A stretch of 51,925 bases of DNA, from positions 1-51,925 of the forward strand of contig DAKD01000016.1 of assembly GCA_002499085.1 (NCBI GenBank). The letters run 5' to 3'. This DNA comes from Methanomassiliicoccales archaeon UBA280. GTDB taxonomy: Archaea; Thermoplasmatota; Thermoplasmata; SG8-5. Within the stretch, counting starts at the first letter, position 1; each line of letters starts with the position of its first letter. A program made the translations under genes and the position numbers. Below the pieces are notes generated by a model. It searched no databases and was not told where the DNA came from. It worked only from the letters and a program-made list of their open reading frames with translations. Positions 23,816-31,322 of the stretch are shown piece by piece.

Positions 23816-24192
23816 CAGGGAACCTCCATGCGTATGTTCCTGACGGTGCACTCCCTGCCTTTCAGCACGTCGATGGGGCCGGAGCATTCAGGGCACTGGA
23901 ACAATGGCACGCCGATATGATATGCCTCATCGTCCTCGGCCTTCATTGCCCCGCTGTATCCGCATTTTTTGCATCTGACCTCGGCCGGGACCGAGATTAT
24001 CCTGAGCGCATCGGAATTGATTTTCGGCTCGCCCTCGGCCAGAGCCTTGAATCCGAACCGGAGCGCTTCATGCGACAGGAACGAGAGCTCGCCCACCTCG
24101 AGATGAACCTCCAGGACCTTCTCGGCTCTCGCCTTCTCCATCTCGGTTCTTACAAGTTCGATTATCGAGGATATGACTGAGAATTCATGCAT
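23815..24192 (-). CDS. hypA: Hydrogenase/urease nickel chaperone HypA
   Basis: HypA delivers nickel to the hydrogenase large subunit together with HypB. The 125-residue protein starts MHEFSVISSIIELV with the nickel-ligand His2, and has the zinc-ribbon CKKCGYSG and FQCPEC pair near residues 76-110. The start at 24192 overlaps the hypC end by 8 bases and its stop overlaps the hypD start, so the genes are coupled. Length matches the family (about 115-130). Confidence 0.96.
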   Translation of the reverse strand: MHEFSVISSIIELVRTEMEKARAEKVLEVHLEVGELSFLSHEALRFGFKALAEGEPKINSDALRIISVPAEVRCKKCGYSGAMKAEDDEAYHIGVPLFQCPECSGPIDVLKGRECTVRNIRMEVP

Positions 24193-24418
24193 CCGGGTAT
24201 CCCCCGGTTCCGAGCATCTCGTTCCACAGAGCAATTGTCTCCATGGCCTCTTTCTCGGAAAGAACCTGTATGGCGAAGCCGGCATGGACCAGGACGTAAT
24301 CCCCTAACTTGACGTCAACCAGCGAGACATTGGCCGTGTTGGTCACGCCCTCGCCGTACTGGACTTTGGCCCTGTCCCCGGCTATCTCGACAATCCTACC
24401 CGGTATTGCCAGACACAT
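24185..24418 (-). CDS. hypC: Hydrogenase maturation chaperone HypC
   Basis: HypC carries the iron-cyanide precursor between HypD and the hydrogenase large subunit. This 77-residue protein begins with the diagnostic MCLAIPGRIVEI, whose Cys2 is the functional residue after Met removal, and keeps the five-stranded barrel pattern (VKLGDYVLVHAGFAIQVL). It overlaps hypF upstream by 23 bases and hypA downstream by 8. Confidence 0.96.
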   Translation of the reverse strand: MCLAIPGRIVEIAGDRAKVQYGEGVTNTANVSLVDVKLGDYVLVHAGFAIQVLSEKEAMETIALWNEMLGTGGYPDA

Positions 24419-26573
24419 CGAATCCGCCTCCTGCAAGCTGACCGAAGCTTATGCCCCCGTCACCGTTTGGTACGCGGCTGTGGGTTATGAGTTTTGCCCC
24501 TCTTTCATGCAGTTTCTCCGAGAGAATGTCATTGACCGCCAGGTTGTATGAAACGCCTCCCGTGAAACCGAGCGCCTCTCCCGGATCCGCAGCTTCGACC
24601 AGCCCCCCGAAGAGTGCGTCCGCGAAGGACCTGGCAATGTCGGCCTTTTCTCTGCCGGACAATGTTTTGCCCGGGGGCAGGACACCGGCAAGTTGCCCGA
24701 ACAGGGCCAATGTGTCCACGACCCCGCTCTTCACCGGCGCGGAGAACTCATGCACAGCCCTCCCTTTCCGGATGTAAGGCTCCAGCGTCATGGCCGGTTC
24801 TCCGTCATATGTCATGATTTCGCATATACCGAGCCAGCATGACAGCGCGTCCAGAACGCGGCCGGTGCTGCTCGTCTTGACGCTGTTCTTCATCATGCCG
24901 TGAAGAACGTCCATCTCATTGCCGGAGAAATACGGCTGGTCAATGCCCAGCATGTCGGTTATTGCGAACACCATCCTGCGCGGGTCCTCGACAGCCCTGT
25001 CGCCGCCCAGAAGCGGTATGTACGCCAGATGCCCTTTCCTCTCCCATTTTCCATTGCTCACATCCAGTACCTCGCCGCCCCAGACCTGGCCGTCCGTGCC
25101 GTACCCGGTGCCGTCGCAGGCAAGGACCTTCAGCCCTTCCAAGCCGTGCTCCGCAGCCAGTCCGAATGCATGCGCCGCATGATGCTGCACCTCGATTGCC
25201 GGGACGCCCCATTCACCGGCCAGGCGATTGCCCACGCCCCGACTGGAATACTTGGGATGCATGTCCGTAATCACAGCTTCCGGCTTCTCCATGCCGTGCA
25301 GTTTCATGAGATGTTTTATGGCGCTCTCCAGAAAGAGCGCGCTCTCGTACCGGCCGATGTCGCCGATGTGCTGGGTCATTACAGCCTTGCCGCCAACGCA
25401 TATCCCGCCGGTGTTGTTCATGTCCGCGCCGACAGCGACCAGCGCATGGCCGTGAGGCAGCGGCAGAGGCTCCGGGACGAATCCCCTGGACTTGCGGACG
25501 AACATCTGGCCGCTCCCGTGGGGTATCACGACCGAATCATCGGTGCGATTGATTATCCTGCGGTCGTGGGTGAGAAATACATCGGCTGCCAGCTTCATTA
25601 TCTCATCATCGGCTATGGCCATCGGCTCGCCCGGCACGTTGCCGGATGTCATTATCATCGCATCAGAGCCCAGCTTGCCGAAAAGGAGGTGATGCAGTCC
25701 GCTGTAGGGCAGGTAGAGGCCTATCCTGTCAAGGCCCGGAGCGGTGTCCTCCAGGTCATTGCCCAGGCGTTCCAGGAGCACTATTGGCCTGGCAGGGTGG
25801 GCGAGCAACCGTTCCTCATCGGCAGAGACGCGGGCGTACTTCCTGGCTGATTGGATATCCCGTACCATCACGGCCAGAGGCTTCCGGGGCCGGTTGAAGC
25901 GCTCCCTGAGGTGCGCGACACGGGAATGGATACACACGATGTGGGTGCCGCCCCAGCTTTTGACCGCGCCAATTTTGCCGGCATCGATTGCAATGGCAAA
26001 CAATCCCACAGGGTCATTGGTTGGAACTCCCTCAAGGCGATAATGCGGGCCGCAGTCCGGGCAGGACGTCGTTTGTGCGTGGAATCTTCTGTCCATCGGG
26101 TCGGAATATTCACGGGCGCAGGAGGGGCACATATGGAAATCGGACATGGAAGTGAAAGGCCGGTCGTAAGGCAAATCGGAGATAACCGAGAACCTGGCAT
26201 CGCAGTTTGTGCAATTGATGAAAGGGAAATTGAATCTCCGGTTACCTGGCTGGAAAAGCTCTTCCAGGCATTCCGGGCAAATGGCCGAGTCCGGGGGCAG
26301 TGGGGAATTTCGGCTTCCCGTGCAGCTGGGAATTATTTGAAATTCAGAATCCGGCTCTGCACAATCTTCAATCGCAAAATCATCTATTTTTGCCAATGGA
26401 GGCAATGCTTCTTTCAATGCGTTCATGAAAATATCCGGATTGCCATCAATAACGACTTCAACATTGGAACCGGTATTCAGAACATGGCCTTTGAGCCCAA
26501 GGGCTTTCGCCACCCGATACACCGTGGGGCGGAAGCCGACGCCCTGGACTATTCCCTGGATGATGATTCTCAT
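24396..26573 (-). CDS. hypF: Carbamoyltransferase HypF
   Basis: HypF turns carbamoyl phosphate and ATP into the thiocarboxamide used by HypE to make the cyanide ligands. The 725-residue protein has, in order, an acylphosphatase domain (GIVQGVGFRPTVYR), zinc fingers (CPECLEEL, CTNCDARF, CPSCAREY, CPDCGPHY), a YrdC-like domain (NRPRKPLAVMVRD, MTSGNVPGEP) and a Kae1-like domain (VQHHAAHAFG, DGTGYGTDG), ending RVPNGDGGISFGQ. The start ATG 26573 is chosen because it begins the acylphosphatase domain; the frame is open upstream but encodes the inserted repeat. Two earlier partial copies of the same N-terminus lie between it and hypB. Confidence 0.95.
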   Translation of the reverse strand: MRIIIQGIVQGVGFRPTVYRVAKALGLKGHVLNTGSNVEVVIDGNPDIFMNALKEALPPLAKIDDFAIEDCAEPDSEFQIIPSCTGSRNSPLPPDSAICPECLEELFQPGNRRFNFPFINCTNCDARFSVISDLPYDRPFTSMSDFHMCPSCAREYSDPMDRRFHAQTTSCPDCGPHYRLEGVPTNDPVGLFAIAIDAGKIGAVKSWGGTHIVCIHSRVAHLRERFNRPRKPLAVMVRDIQSARKYARVSADEERLLAHPARPIVLLERLGNDLEDTAPGLDRIGLYLPYSGLHHLLFGKLGSDAMIMTSGNVPGEPMAIADDEIMKLAADVFLTHDRRIINRTDDSVVIPHGSGQMFVRKSRGFVPEPLPLPHGHALVAVGADMNNTGGICVGGKAVMTQHIGDIGRYESALFLESAIKHLMKLHGMEKPEAVITDMHPKYSSRGVGNRLAGEWGVPAIEVQHHAAHAFGLAAEHGLEGLKVLACDGTGYGTDGQVWGGEVLDVSNGKWERKGHLAYIPLLGGDRAVEDPRRMVFAITDMLGIDQPYFSGNEMDVLHGMMKNSVKTSSTGRVLDALSCWLGICEIMTYDGEPAMTLEPYIRKGRAVHEFSAPVKSGVVDTLALFGQLAGVLPPGKTLSGREKADIARSFADALFGGLVEAADPGEALGFTGGVSYNLAVNDILSEKLHERGAKLITHSRVPNGDGGISFGQLAGGGFDVSGNTG

Positions 26574-26654
26574 TGGTTCTGCAATTCCGGGTTGGTATAG
26601 AATTGTTTTGGCGATTTCGTCCCCTTCGCACCAAAGGCGGTTCAATTTATCGAG

Positions 26655-26740
26655 CGAGCAGGCCAGGCGATTTTTCTTGTTAGGCTTCTTCTTCTTTTTG
26701 GAGCCTGGCCAGCGCAGCGAGATGCAAAAAGAAGAAATTG
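26655..26740 (-). repeat. Hairpin insertion unit 1 in hypF leader
   Basis: Plus-strand arms CAGGCCAGGC and GCCTGGCC enclose a T-rich loop with TTTTTCTTGTTA and TTCTTTTTGGA, followed by AGCGCAGCGAG and an AAAAAGAAGAAATT end. The loop and flanks match unit 2, but the stem bases differ. Confidence 0.65.
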
Positions 26741-26935
26741 CGGCGGAAGCCGACGCCCTGAACTGTTCCCTGGATGATGATTCGCATTGGTTCTGCAATT
26801 CCGGGTTGGTATAGAATTGTTTTGGCTCTTTTCGGCATCCAAAGTCCTATGGGACATTTGGAACGAGGGCTAGTGTGTTAACTAATGGAGACAAGTAAGA
26901 GTTTGCCTGGCGCGTCAAAAGCGCCAGCAATAAGC

Positions 26936-27026
26936 GAGTGAGCAGGGTCACCTGAGTTTTTCTTGTTATCCTTCTTATTCTTTTTGGAAGGTGACCCAGC
27001 GCAGCGAGCGTTAAAAAGAAGAAATT
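26936..27026 (-). repeat. Hairpin insertion unit 2 in hypF leader
   Basis: Arms GGGTCACCT and AGGTGACCC pair perfectly around the same T-rich loop type as unit 1, with CAGCGCAGCGAG and AAAAAGAAGAAATT on the same side. Stem bases differ from unit 1 on both arms, so pairing is conserved rather than sequence. Confidence 0.65.
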
Positions 27027-27078
27027 GGAAGCCGACGCCCTGGACAACCCCGCGCACAGTGATCTTGGCCATGGGCCC

Positions 27079-27729
27079 TCACAGTCCCATCAGGGAAAGA
27101 AGCTCGTCAATCCCTGTGCCCAGCTTTGCATCCGTTAGAACGACAGGCATGTGCGGGTTGATGTGCTTCGCATCTTTCTTCAGAATCTCCGGGTCGACCT
27201 CCATGACTTCGGCAAGGCCGATCTTGTTTATCACCAGTATATCTGAGCCGCCCATCAATATCGGATGCTTGCGCACCATGTCGTCGCCTTCGGTCACGGA
27301 GACCATTGTGATCCGCGTCCCGCTGCCCAGCGGAAAGTCGGCCGGGCATACCAGGTTGCCCACGTTCTCTATGAACAGCACGTCTATCGCGTCCAAGTCC
27401 AGCTTCTCGAGCGCATGGTCGACCATGTGTGCGTCCAGGTGGCATTCCTTCCCGGTGTTGACATTCACCACGGGCATGCCGTGTTTCTTGAGCCTCTGAT
27501 AGTCATCGTCGCCGGCCACATCGCCGGCGATTGCGGCGCAACCGATGCCCTTGGACCGGAGCCTGTCAGCAAGTTTCTCGATGAGCAATGTCTTGCCCGA
27601 GCCTATGGCGCCTAAGAAATCGAATGATTTTATTCCGTGCCTGTTCAGCAGCGCGGCATTGTCCTCCGCAATCCTGCGGTTCGCGGCCAGTATGTCCGCT
27701 CCGAGCTCCACGTCGCATACCTTGTGCAT
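27079..27729 (-). CDS. hypB: Hydrogenase nickel-incorporation GTPase HypB
   Basis: HypB is the GTPase that works with HypA to insert nickel. The 216-residue protein has the P-loop GAIGSGKT at residues 40-47, the dimer-interface metal site GKECHLDAHMV, ENVGNLVCPADF, and NKIGLAEV as the guanine-specificity motif. It lacks the N-terminal His-rich nickel-storage stretch found in some bacteria. It is the first gene of the hyp cluster, with a TTAAATATTC box near 27755-27765 upstream. Confidence 0.97.
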   Translation of the reverse strand: MHKVCDVELGADILAANRRIAEDNAALLNRHGIKSFDFLGAIGSGKTLLIEKLADRLRSKGIGCAAIAGDVAGDDDYQRLKKHGMPVVNVNTGKECHLDAHMVDHALEKLDLDAIDVLFIENVGNLVCPADFPLGSGTRITMVSVTEGDDMVRKHPILMGGSDILVINKIGLAEVMEVDPEILKKDAKHINPHMPVVLTDAKLGTGIDELLSLMGL

Positions 27730-27751
27730 GTTACCGGAATATCAATCCGGG

Positions 27752-27767
27752 GTGAATATTTAACCTT
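27752..27767 (-). promoter_or_regulatory. Promoter of the hyp operon
   Basis: Minus-strand GGTTAAATATTCACC is centred about 30 bases before the hypB ATG and is the only TATA-like box upstream of the hyp genes. It implies a short leader. Confidence 0.5.
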
Positions 27768-27800
27768 TTACCCTCGCACAAGCTGCTCCGCCAGTATAAT

Positions 27801-27832
27801 GAAGGAAAATGGGGCGGCTCAAGGCCGCCCAT
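27801..27832 (-). terminator. Terminator of the membrane pyrophosphatase gene
   Basis: On the minus strand ATGGGCGGC, loop CTTGA, then GCCGCCCCAT is followed by TTTTCCTTC. It begins directly after the stop codon at 27833. Confidence 0.7.
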
Positions 27833-30229
27833 CTACTGCTCGGGCTGCTGCTTCGGCGGCTCCTGGGCGTCAGTGTCGCATTTCACGTCCTTGGGCGTGC
27901 CCCTGTACCGCCTGCCCCTGACCTTCGGGCTCCTGCCCACGGCCCGCTTGCTCACGATCAGGGCATATGCCAGGGCGAAGACCATCAATCCGATTCCGAC
28001 GAGCACGGCTATGAACATGAAGGGGTCATCCTCGAAGTCAATGGCTCCGATGTTGAACCTCACGACAACAGGCACTATCAGCACGGCAACGAGGTTGATG
28101 ACCTTCACCATCGGGTTCAGTGCGGGTCCGGCCGTGTCCTTCAGCGGGTCGCCAACAGTGTCGCCGACAATGCTAGCTTTGTGGGCTTCCGAGCCCTTGC
28201 CGCCGTGATGCCCGTCCTCGATATGCTTCTTCGCATTGTCCCATGCGCCGCCCGCGTTTGACATGAATACGGCCATCAGCTGGGCTGAGAGAATCGCGCC
28301 TCCCAGGAATGCGCCCAGGGCGACCTCGTTGAATATCAGGCCCACTATAATCGGGCTGAGCACGCCCAGCAATCCGAGTCCGACCAGCTCCTTCTGGGCT
28401 GCCTTGGTGCAAATGTCCACCGGCGTAGCGTAGTCAGGCTTTGCTGTACCCTCCCATAGGCCCTTTATCTCCCTGAACTGGCGCCTCACTTCGTAGACGA
28501 TGAGGCTTGCGGCCTTCTCGACAGCCCTGATGCACATCGAGCTGAACAGGAAGGGTATCGCGCCGCCTATTAGCAGCGCTGCGAAGAATATGGGCGTGCT
28601 GATGATGACATGGTCGGTTATCTGAGAGCCTTCCACTGTCAGCAGGTCGCTGCCAGCGTCGCTCGCCCTCACGATATAGTCCATGAACAGGCTCACGGCG
28701 GCTATCACGGCCGAACCTATTGCTATGCCCTTGGTTATGGCCTTTGTCGTGTTCCCGACAGCGTCCATGTCGGCCATTCTCTGCCTTGCTTCCGGCTCCA
28801 GGCAGCACATCTCCCCGATGCCGTTCGCATTGTCCGCTATCGGCCCGAACGTGTCCATGGAAATCGTGTTTCCAGTCAGGGTGAGCATGCCGATGCCGCA
28901 CAGCGAGACGCCGTATGCGACAAGGAACGGCTGGTCAGTGGGGAATATTATTGCCGAGGCAATCATCGCTCCCACAATTACAAACAGCGCCCAGACACTG
29001 CTCTCCATGCCCCATGCGAGGCCGCTGAGGATGGTGGTCGCGGAGCCGGTTTTGGTGGATTCCGCAATCTCCTGGACAGGTTTATGGTGCGTTGAAGTGA
29101 AGTATTCAGTGAGGTAGTTCAGAACCAGCGCCATTACGATACCGGCACCCGTGGCCATTGCGAGCCTGACGCCGATATTGCTGACACCATGGTATCCCAC
29201 ATCCTCGCTGGCTCCCTGCACCCAGAGGAGCGCCAGGGCGATGAACCCGCCGATTGAGATTGCCGCGGATAGCCCATAACCCCGGTGGATGGACTTCATA
29301 ACGTCCTCTTTCTCGGTCTTGGAACGGACTGCGTATGTTCCGGCAATGGACGCAAGTACCCCAACAGCCCTGACCAGCAGCGGGAACACGACTGCTATGT
29401 ACTGCATGTCCCGGTTGCCGGCGAAAGCAGCCAGGCCGAGTATCATCGCCGAGACCATCGTGACCTCGTACGATTCGAATATGTCCGCGGCCATTCCGGC
29501 GCAGTCCCCCACATTGTCTCCGACGTTATCGGCTATCACGGCCGCGTTCCTCGGATCATCTTCCGGAATGTTCTTCTCCACCTTTCCCACAAGGTCCGCG
29601 CCCACGTCCGCAGCCTTGGTGAATATGCCACCGCCCACCCTCATGAACAGGGCTATGAGCGTGCCTCCGAAGCCGAAGCCGAGAAGGACTTCGGGCGCGT
29701 GTACGTCGTAAATCATGAATATGACAACGCCGCCCAGCAGTCCCAGTCCGTCAGTCAGCATCCCGACGATGGTGCCAGTCCTGTAACCGATTGTCACGGC
29801 TTCCCTGAGGCTCCTCCTCGACGCCTGTGCGACCCTGACGTTCGCGCGCACCGCCATGCGCATACCGAAGTATCCGACGCTCGCCGAGAAGCTCGCGCCC
29901 ATGAGGAATGCCATCATCCTGCCGACAGATATCAGCATCCATTCATTGTCCGTGCCAGTGAAGTTATCCGGTCTACCCCCGTAAGCCGTGAGGAAAAGCG
30001 CGACCGAGAGAATGACAATAACCACAGCCACGGTCTTGAGCTGCCTTTTCAGATAGGTCTCCGCACCGGTCTGAATAGCTTTCGAAACTTCCTGCATCTT
30101 CTCCGTACCGACGTCCTGCTTCATCACGAATCTCTTGAGCAGGAAAGCATAAACCAGTCCGGCTATGGCGACGAAGAACGTCACCCACAGAGCTATCACT
30201 TCAAAGTCCGAAGCACCTTCTAGGAACAT
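27833..30229 (-). CDS. hppA: Membrane-bound H+-translocating pyrophosphatase, K+-independent type
   Basis: This 798-residue polytopic protein couples PPi hydrolysis to proton pumping. The catalytic segment is IFTKAADVGADLVGK followed by DDPRNAAVIADNVGDNVGD, and a second substrate loop is present (SIVGDTVGDPLKDTAGP). The GNTTKAITKG motif has Lys where K+-dependent enzymes have Ala, so it should be K+-independent (established family rule). About 15-16 membrane spans are expected. It has its own TATA box (minus-strand CTTTTTAATATC near 30282-30295), a leader with a perfect CCAGGTGCGCCTGG hairpin, and a terminator right after the stop. Confidence 0.97.
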   Translation of the reverse strand: MFLEGASDFEVIALWVTFFVAIAGLVYAFLLKRFVMKQDVGTEKMQEVSKAIQTGAETYLKRQLKTVAVVIVILSVALFLTAYGGRPDNFTGTDNEWMLISVGRMMAFLMGASFSASVGYFGMRMAVRANVRVAQASRRSLREAVTIGYRTGTIVGMLTDGLGLLGGVVIFMIYDVHAPEVLLGFGFGGTLIALFMRVGGGIFTKAADVGADLVGKVEKNIPEDDPRNAAVIADNVGDNVGDCAGMAADIFESYEVTMVSAMILGLAAFAGNRDMQYIAVVFPLLVRAVGVLASIAGTYAVRSKTEKEDVMKSIHRGYGLSAAISIGGFIALALLWVQGASEDVGYHGVSNIGVRLAMATGAGIVMALVLNYLTEYFTSTHHKPVQEIAESTKTGSATTILSGLAWGMESSVWALFVIVGAMIASAIIFPTDQPFLVAYGVSLCGIGMLTLTGNTISMDTFGPIADNANGIGEMCCLEPEARQRMADMDAVGNTTKAITKGIAIGSAVIAAVSLFMDYIVRASDAGSDLLTVEGSQITDHVIISTPIFFAALLIGGAIPFLFSSMCIRAVEKAASLIVYEVRRQFREIKGLWEGTAKPDYATPVDICTKAAQKELVGLGLLGVLSPIIVGLIFNEVALGAFLGGAILSAQLMAVFMSNAGGAWDNAKKHIEDGHHGGKGSEAHKASIVGDTVGDPLKDTAGPALNPMVKVINLVAVLIVPVVVRFNIGAIDFEDDPFMFIAVLVGIGLMVFALAYALIVSKRAVGRSPKVRGRRYRGTPKDVKCDTDAQEPPKQQPEQ

Positions 30230-30249
30230 GTTTCAACCATCCCTGTTTT

Positions 30250-30295
30250 CCAGGCGCACCTGGTTGCACGGGTAATGGATTATCGATATTAAAAA
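30250..30295 (-). promoter_or_regulatory. Promoter and leader hairpin of hppA
   Basis: The minus strand carries CTTTTTAATATCG (TATA, about 30282-30295). A leader follows in which CCAGGTGCGCCTGG can form a stem. Whether the hairpin regulates translation is unknown. Confidence 0.5.
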
Positions 30296-30308
30296 GTGAG
30301 GTCAGAAG

Positions 30309-30501
30309 GAGCTTGTCAATAATTTAGTGATATTGAGATTATTGCTAGGGTCTAGGGTCTTTGCCATCAATATGGGATAAAGGGTCTGGGGTCTAGGGGG
30401 CTGGCTTGCTCGTACCAAGCCAGCAAATGCGATTTGGAAGCACCCTAGACCCTAGACCCTAGCCCCTGAACACAAATATTCACTAAGAAGTTGACAGACT
30501 C
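30309..30501. mobile_element. MITE-like element, copy 1
   Basis: About 193 bp with imperfect terminal inverted repeats: left GAGCTTGTCAATAATTTAGT, and the right end read on the other strand GAGTCTGTCAACTTCTTAGT. Inside, AGGGTCT units on the left face complementary AGACCCT units on the right, around a GCTGGCTTG and CAAGCCAGC hairpin, so the whole element can fold into one hairpin. TCAGAAGGA occurs at 30302-30310 and 30503-30511, consistent with a target-site duplication. It has no coding capacity. A second copy lies at 51797-51925. Confidence 0.75.
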
Positions 30502-30620
30502 ATCAGAAGGAATGTCGCGACCGCGCAGGGCAGCGACATCCATGTACATTCATGGCGAGAACTGCCTTGGCTATGAACAGATATTAATAGCCGCGCGGAC
30601 ATTCAGGTATCAGTGATATC
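30502..30620 (+). promoter_or_regulatory. Leader and promoter of the KaiC-like gene
   Basis: AGATATTAATAG at about 30580-30590 is a TATA box 30-40 bases before the ATG at 30621. AGTGAT lies just before the start codon. No gene is seen between the MITE-like element and this promoter. Confidence 0.5.
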
Positions 30621-31322
30621 ATGAAGAAGATAAAGACCTACATCGACGGATTCGACGATGTGCTGGGCGGAGGCATTCCCGAGGGGCATGTCGTGTTGAT
30701 GTGCGGCACTCCCGGAACAATGAAGACCTCTATCACGTACAGCATAATGTACGAGAACGCCAAGAGGAACGGGCTCAAGGGCCTCTACATCTCACTGGAG
30801 GAGAGCTACGAGGGCCTCAAGGGTGCGATGCTGGACCTGGAGATGAAGGACATCGACCAGCTGCCTGTCTTCATGATAGACGTCGGCAGGATACGAAAGG
30901 CGCATCCGGAGCAGGAAATAAACAAGGGTTGGATGGAAATACTCACCCAGTACATACAGAAGAGAGTCGAGGCCGACGAGTTCGACATAGTGGTGATTGA
31001 CTCCCTGGCAGCCCTTTACTCCCTGTCGCCGCTCAAGAATCCCAGGGCCGAGCTGTTCCATTTCATAAGGTTCCTCAAGGAACTGGAGCCCACGGTGTTT
31101 CTCATATCCGAGATTTCGCACGGCTCGGTCGGCCTCGTCTCCAACGACGAGGACTTCCTGGCTGACGGCATAATTCACCTGAAGATGCACGAGGCGGGAG
31201 ACAGCGACGTCCAGATAAGGATCAACTGCATCAAGATGAGGCGCACCAAGCATCAGAGGGGCTGGTACAGGCTCATGCACACGGGCAAGAAGTTCACGGC
31301 CACACCGATAATCTCCGACTGA
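30621..31322 (+). CDS. KaiC-like RecA-superfamily ATPase
   Basis: This 233-residue single-domain protein has Walker A GTPGTMKTS at residues 29-37 (a variant with Met-Lys-Thr), the KaiC-typical GLYISLEESYEGL with tandem Glu, and Walker B DIVVID at 122-127. Archaeal KaiC-like proteins of this kind are signalling or regulatory ATPases, not circadian clocks; no KaiA or KaiB is nearby. It ends directly against the 3' end of the topoisomerase gene with no spacer, so transcripts converge. It follows a MITE-like insertion upstream. Confidence 0.88.
   Translation: MKKIKTYIDGFDDVLGGGIPEGHVVLMCGTPGTMKTSITYSIMYENAKRNGLKGLYISLEESYEGLKGAMLDLEMKDIDQLPVFMIDVGRIRKAHPEQEINKGWMEILTQYIQKRVEADEFDIVVIDSLAALYSLSPLKNPRAELFHFIRFLKELEPTVFLISEISHGSVGLVSNDEDFLADGIIHLKMHEAGDSDVQIRINCIKMRRTKHQRGWYRLMHTGKKFTATPIISD

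Larger units (their letters stand above)
26574..27078 (-). repeat. Duplicated hypF 5' end with two hairpin insertions
   Basis: An orphan ATG at 27072, six bases after the hypB stop, opens a hypF-like N-terminus (MAKITVRGVVQGVGF) that runs into an insertion and ends at 26878 after 64 codons. A second start at 26787 gives RIIIQGTVQGVGF and again breaks at the same point. The third copy (26573) is intact. An 85-base block (26528-26612) is repeated at 26742-26826 with about three mismatches. Each break is filled by a related hairpin with AAAAGAAGAAATT next to it. The original hypF start was probably at 27072. Confidence 0.8.

Noticed and set aside
26574..26798. N-terminal 75-residue extension of HypF
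   Set aside because: The frame is open, but the extension is translated from the inserted hairpin (Lys-rich run) and has no counterpart in the family. The acylphosphatase domain starts at ATG 26573.
22736..27729. Complete [NiFe]-hydrogenase locus
   Set aside because: Only maturation genes hypB, F, C, A and D are here; hypE and the structural subunits are not in the window.
30345..30465. Telomere-like AGGGTCT repeats
   Set aside because: The units are few and face complementary units within one small palindromic element flanked by direct repeats, so a MITE-like hairpin explains them better.
30621..31322. Circadian clock KaiC
   Set aside because: The protein has a single ATPase domain and no kaiA or kaiB neighbours; KaiC-like ATPases are common in archaea with other roles.
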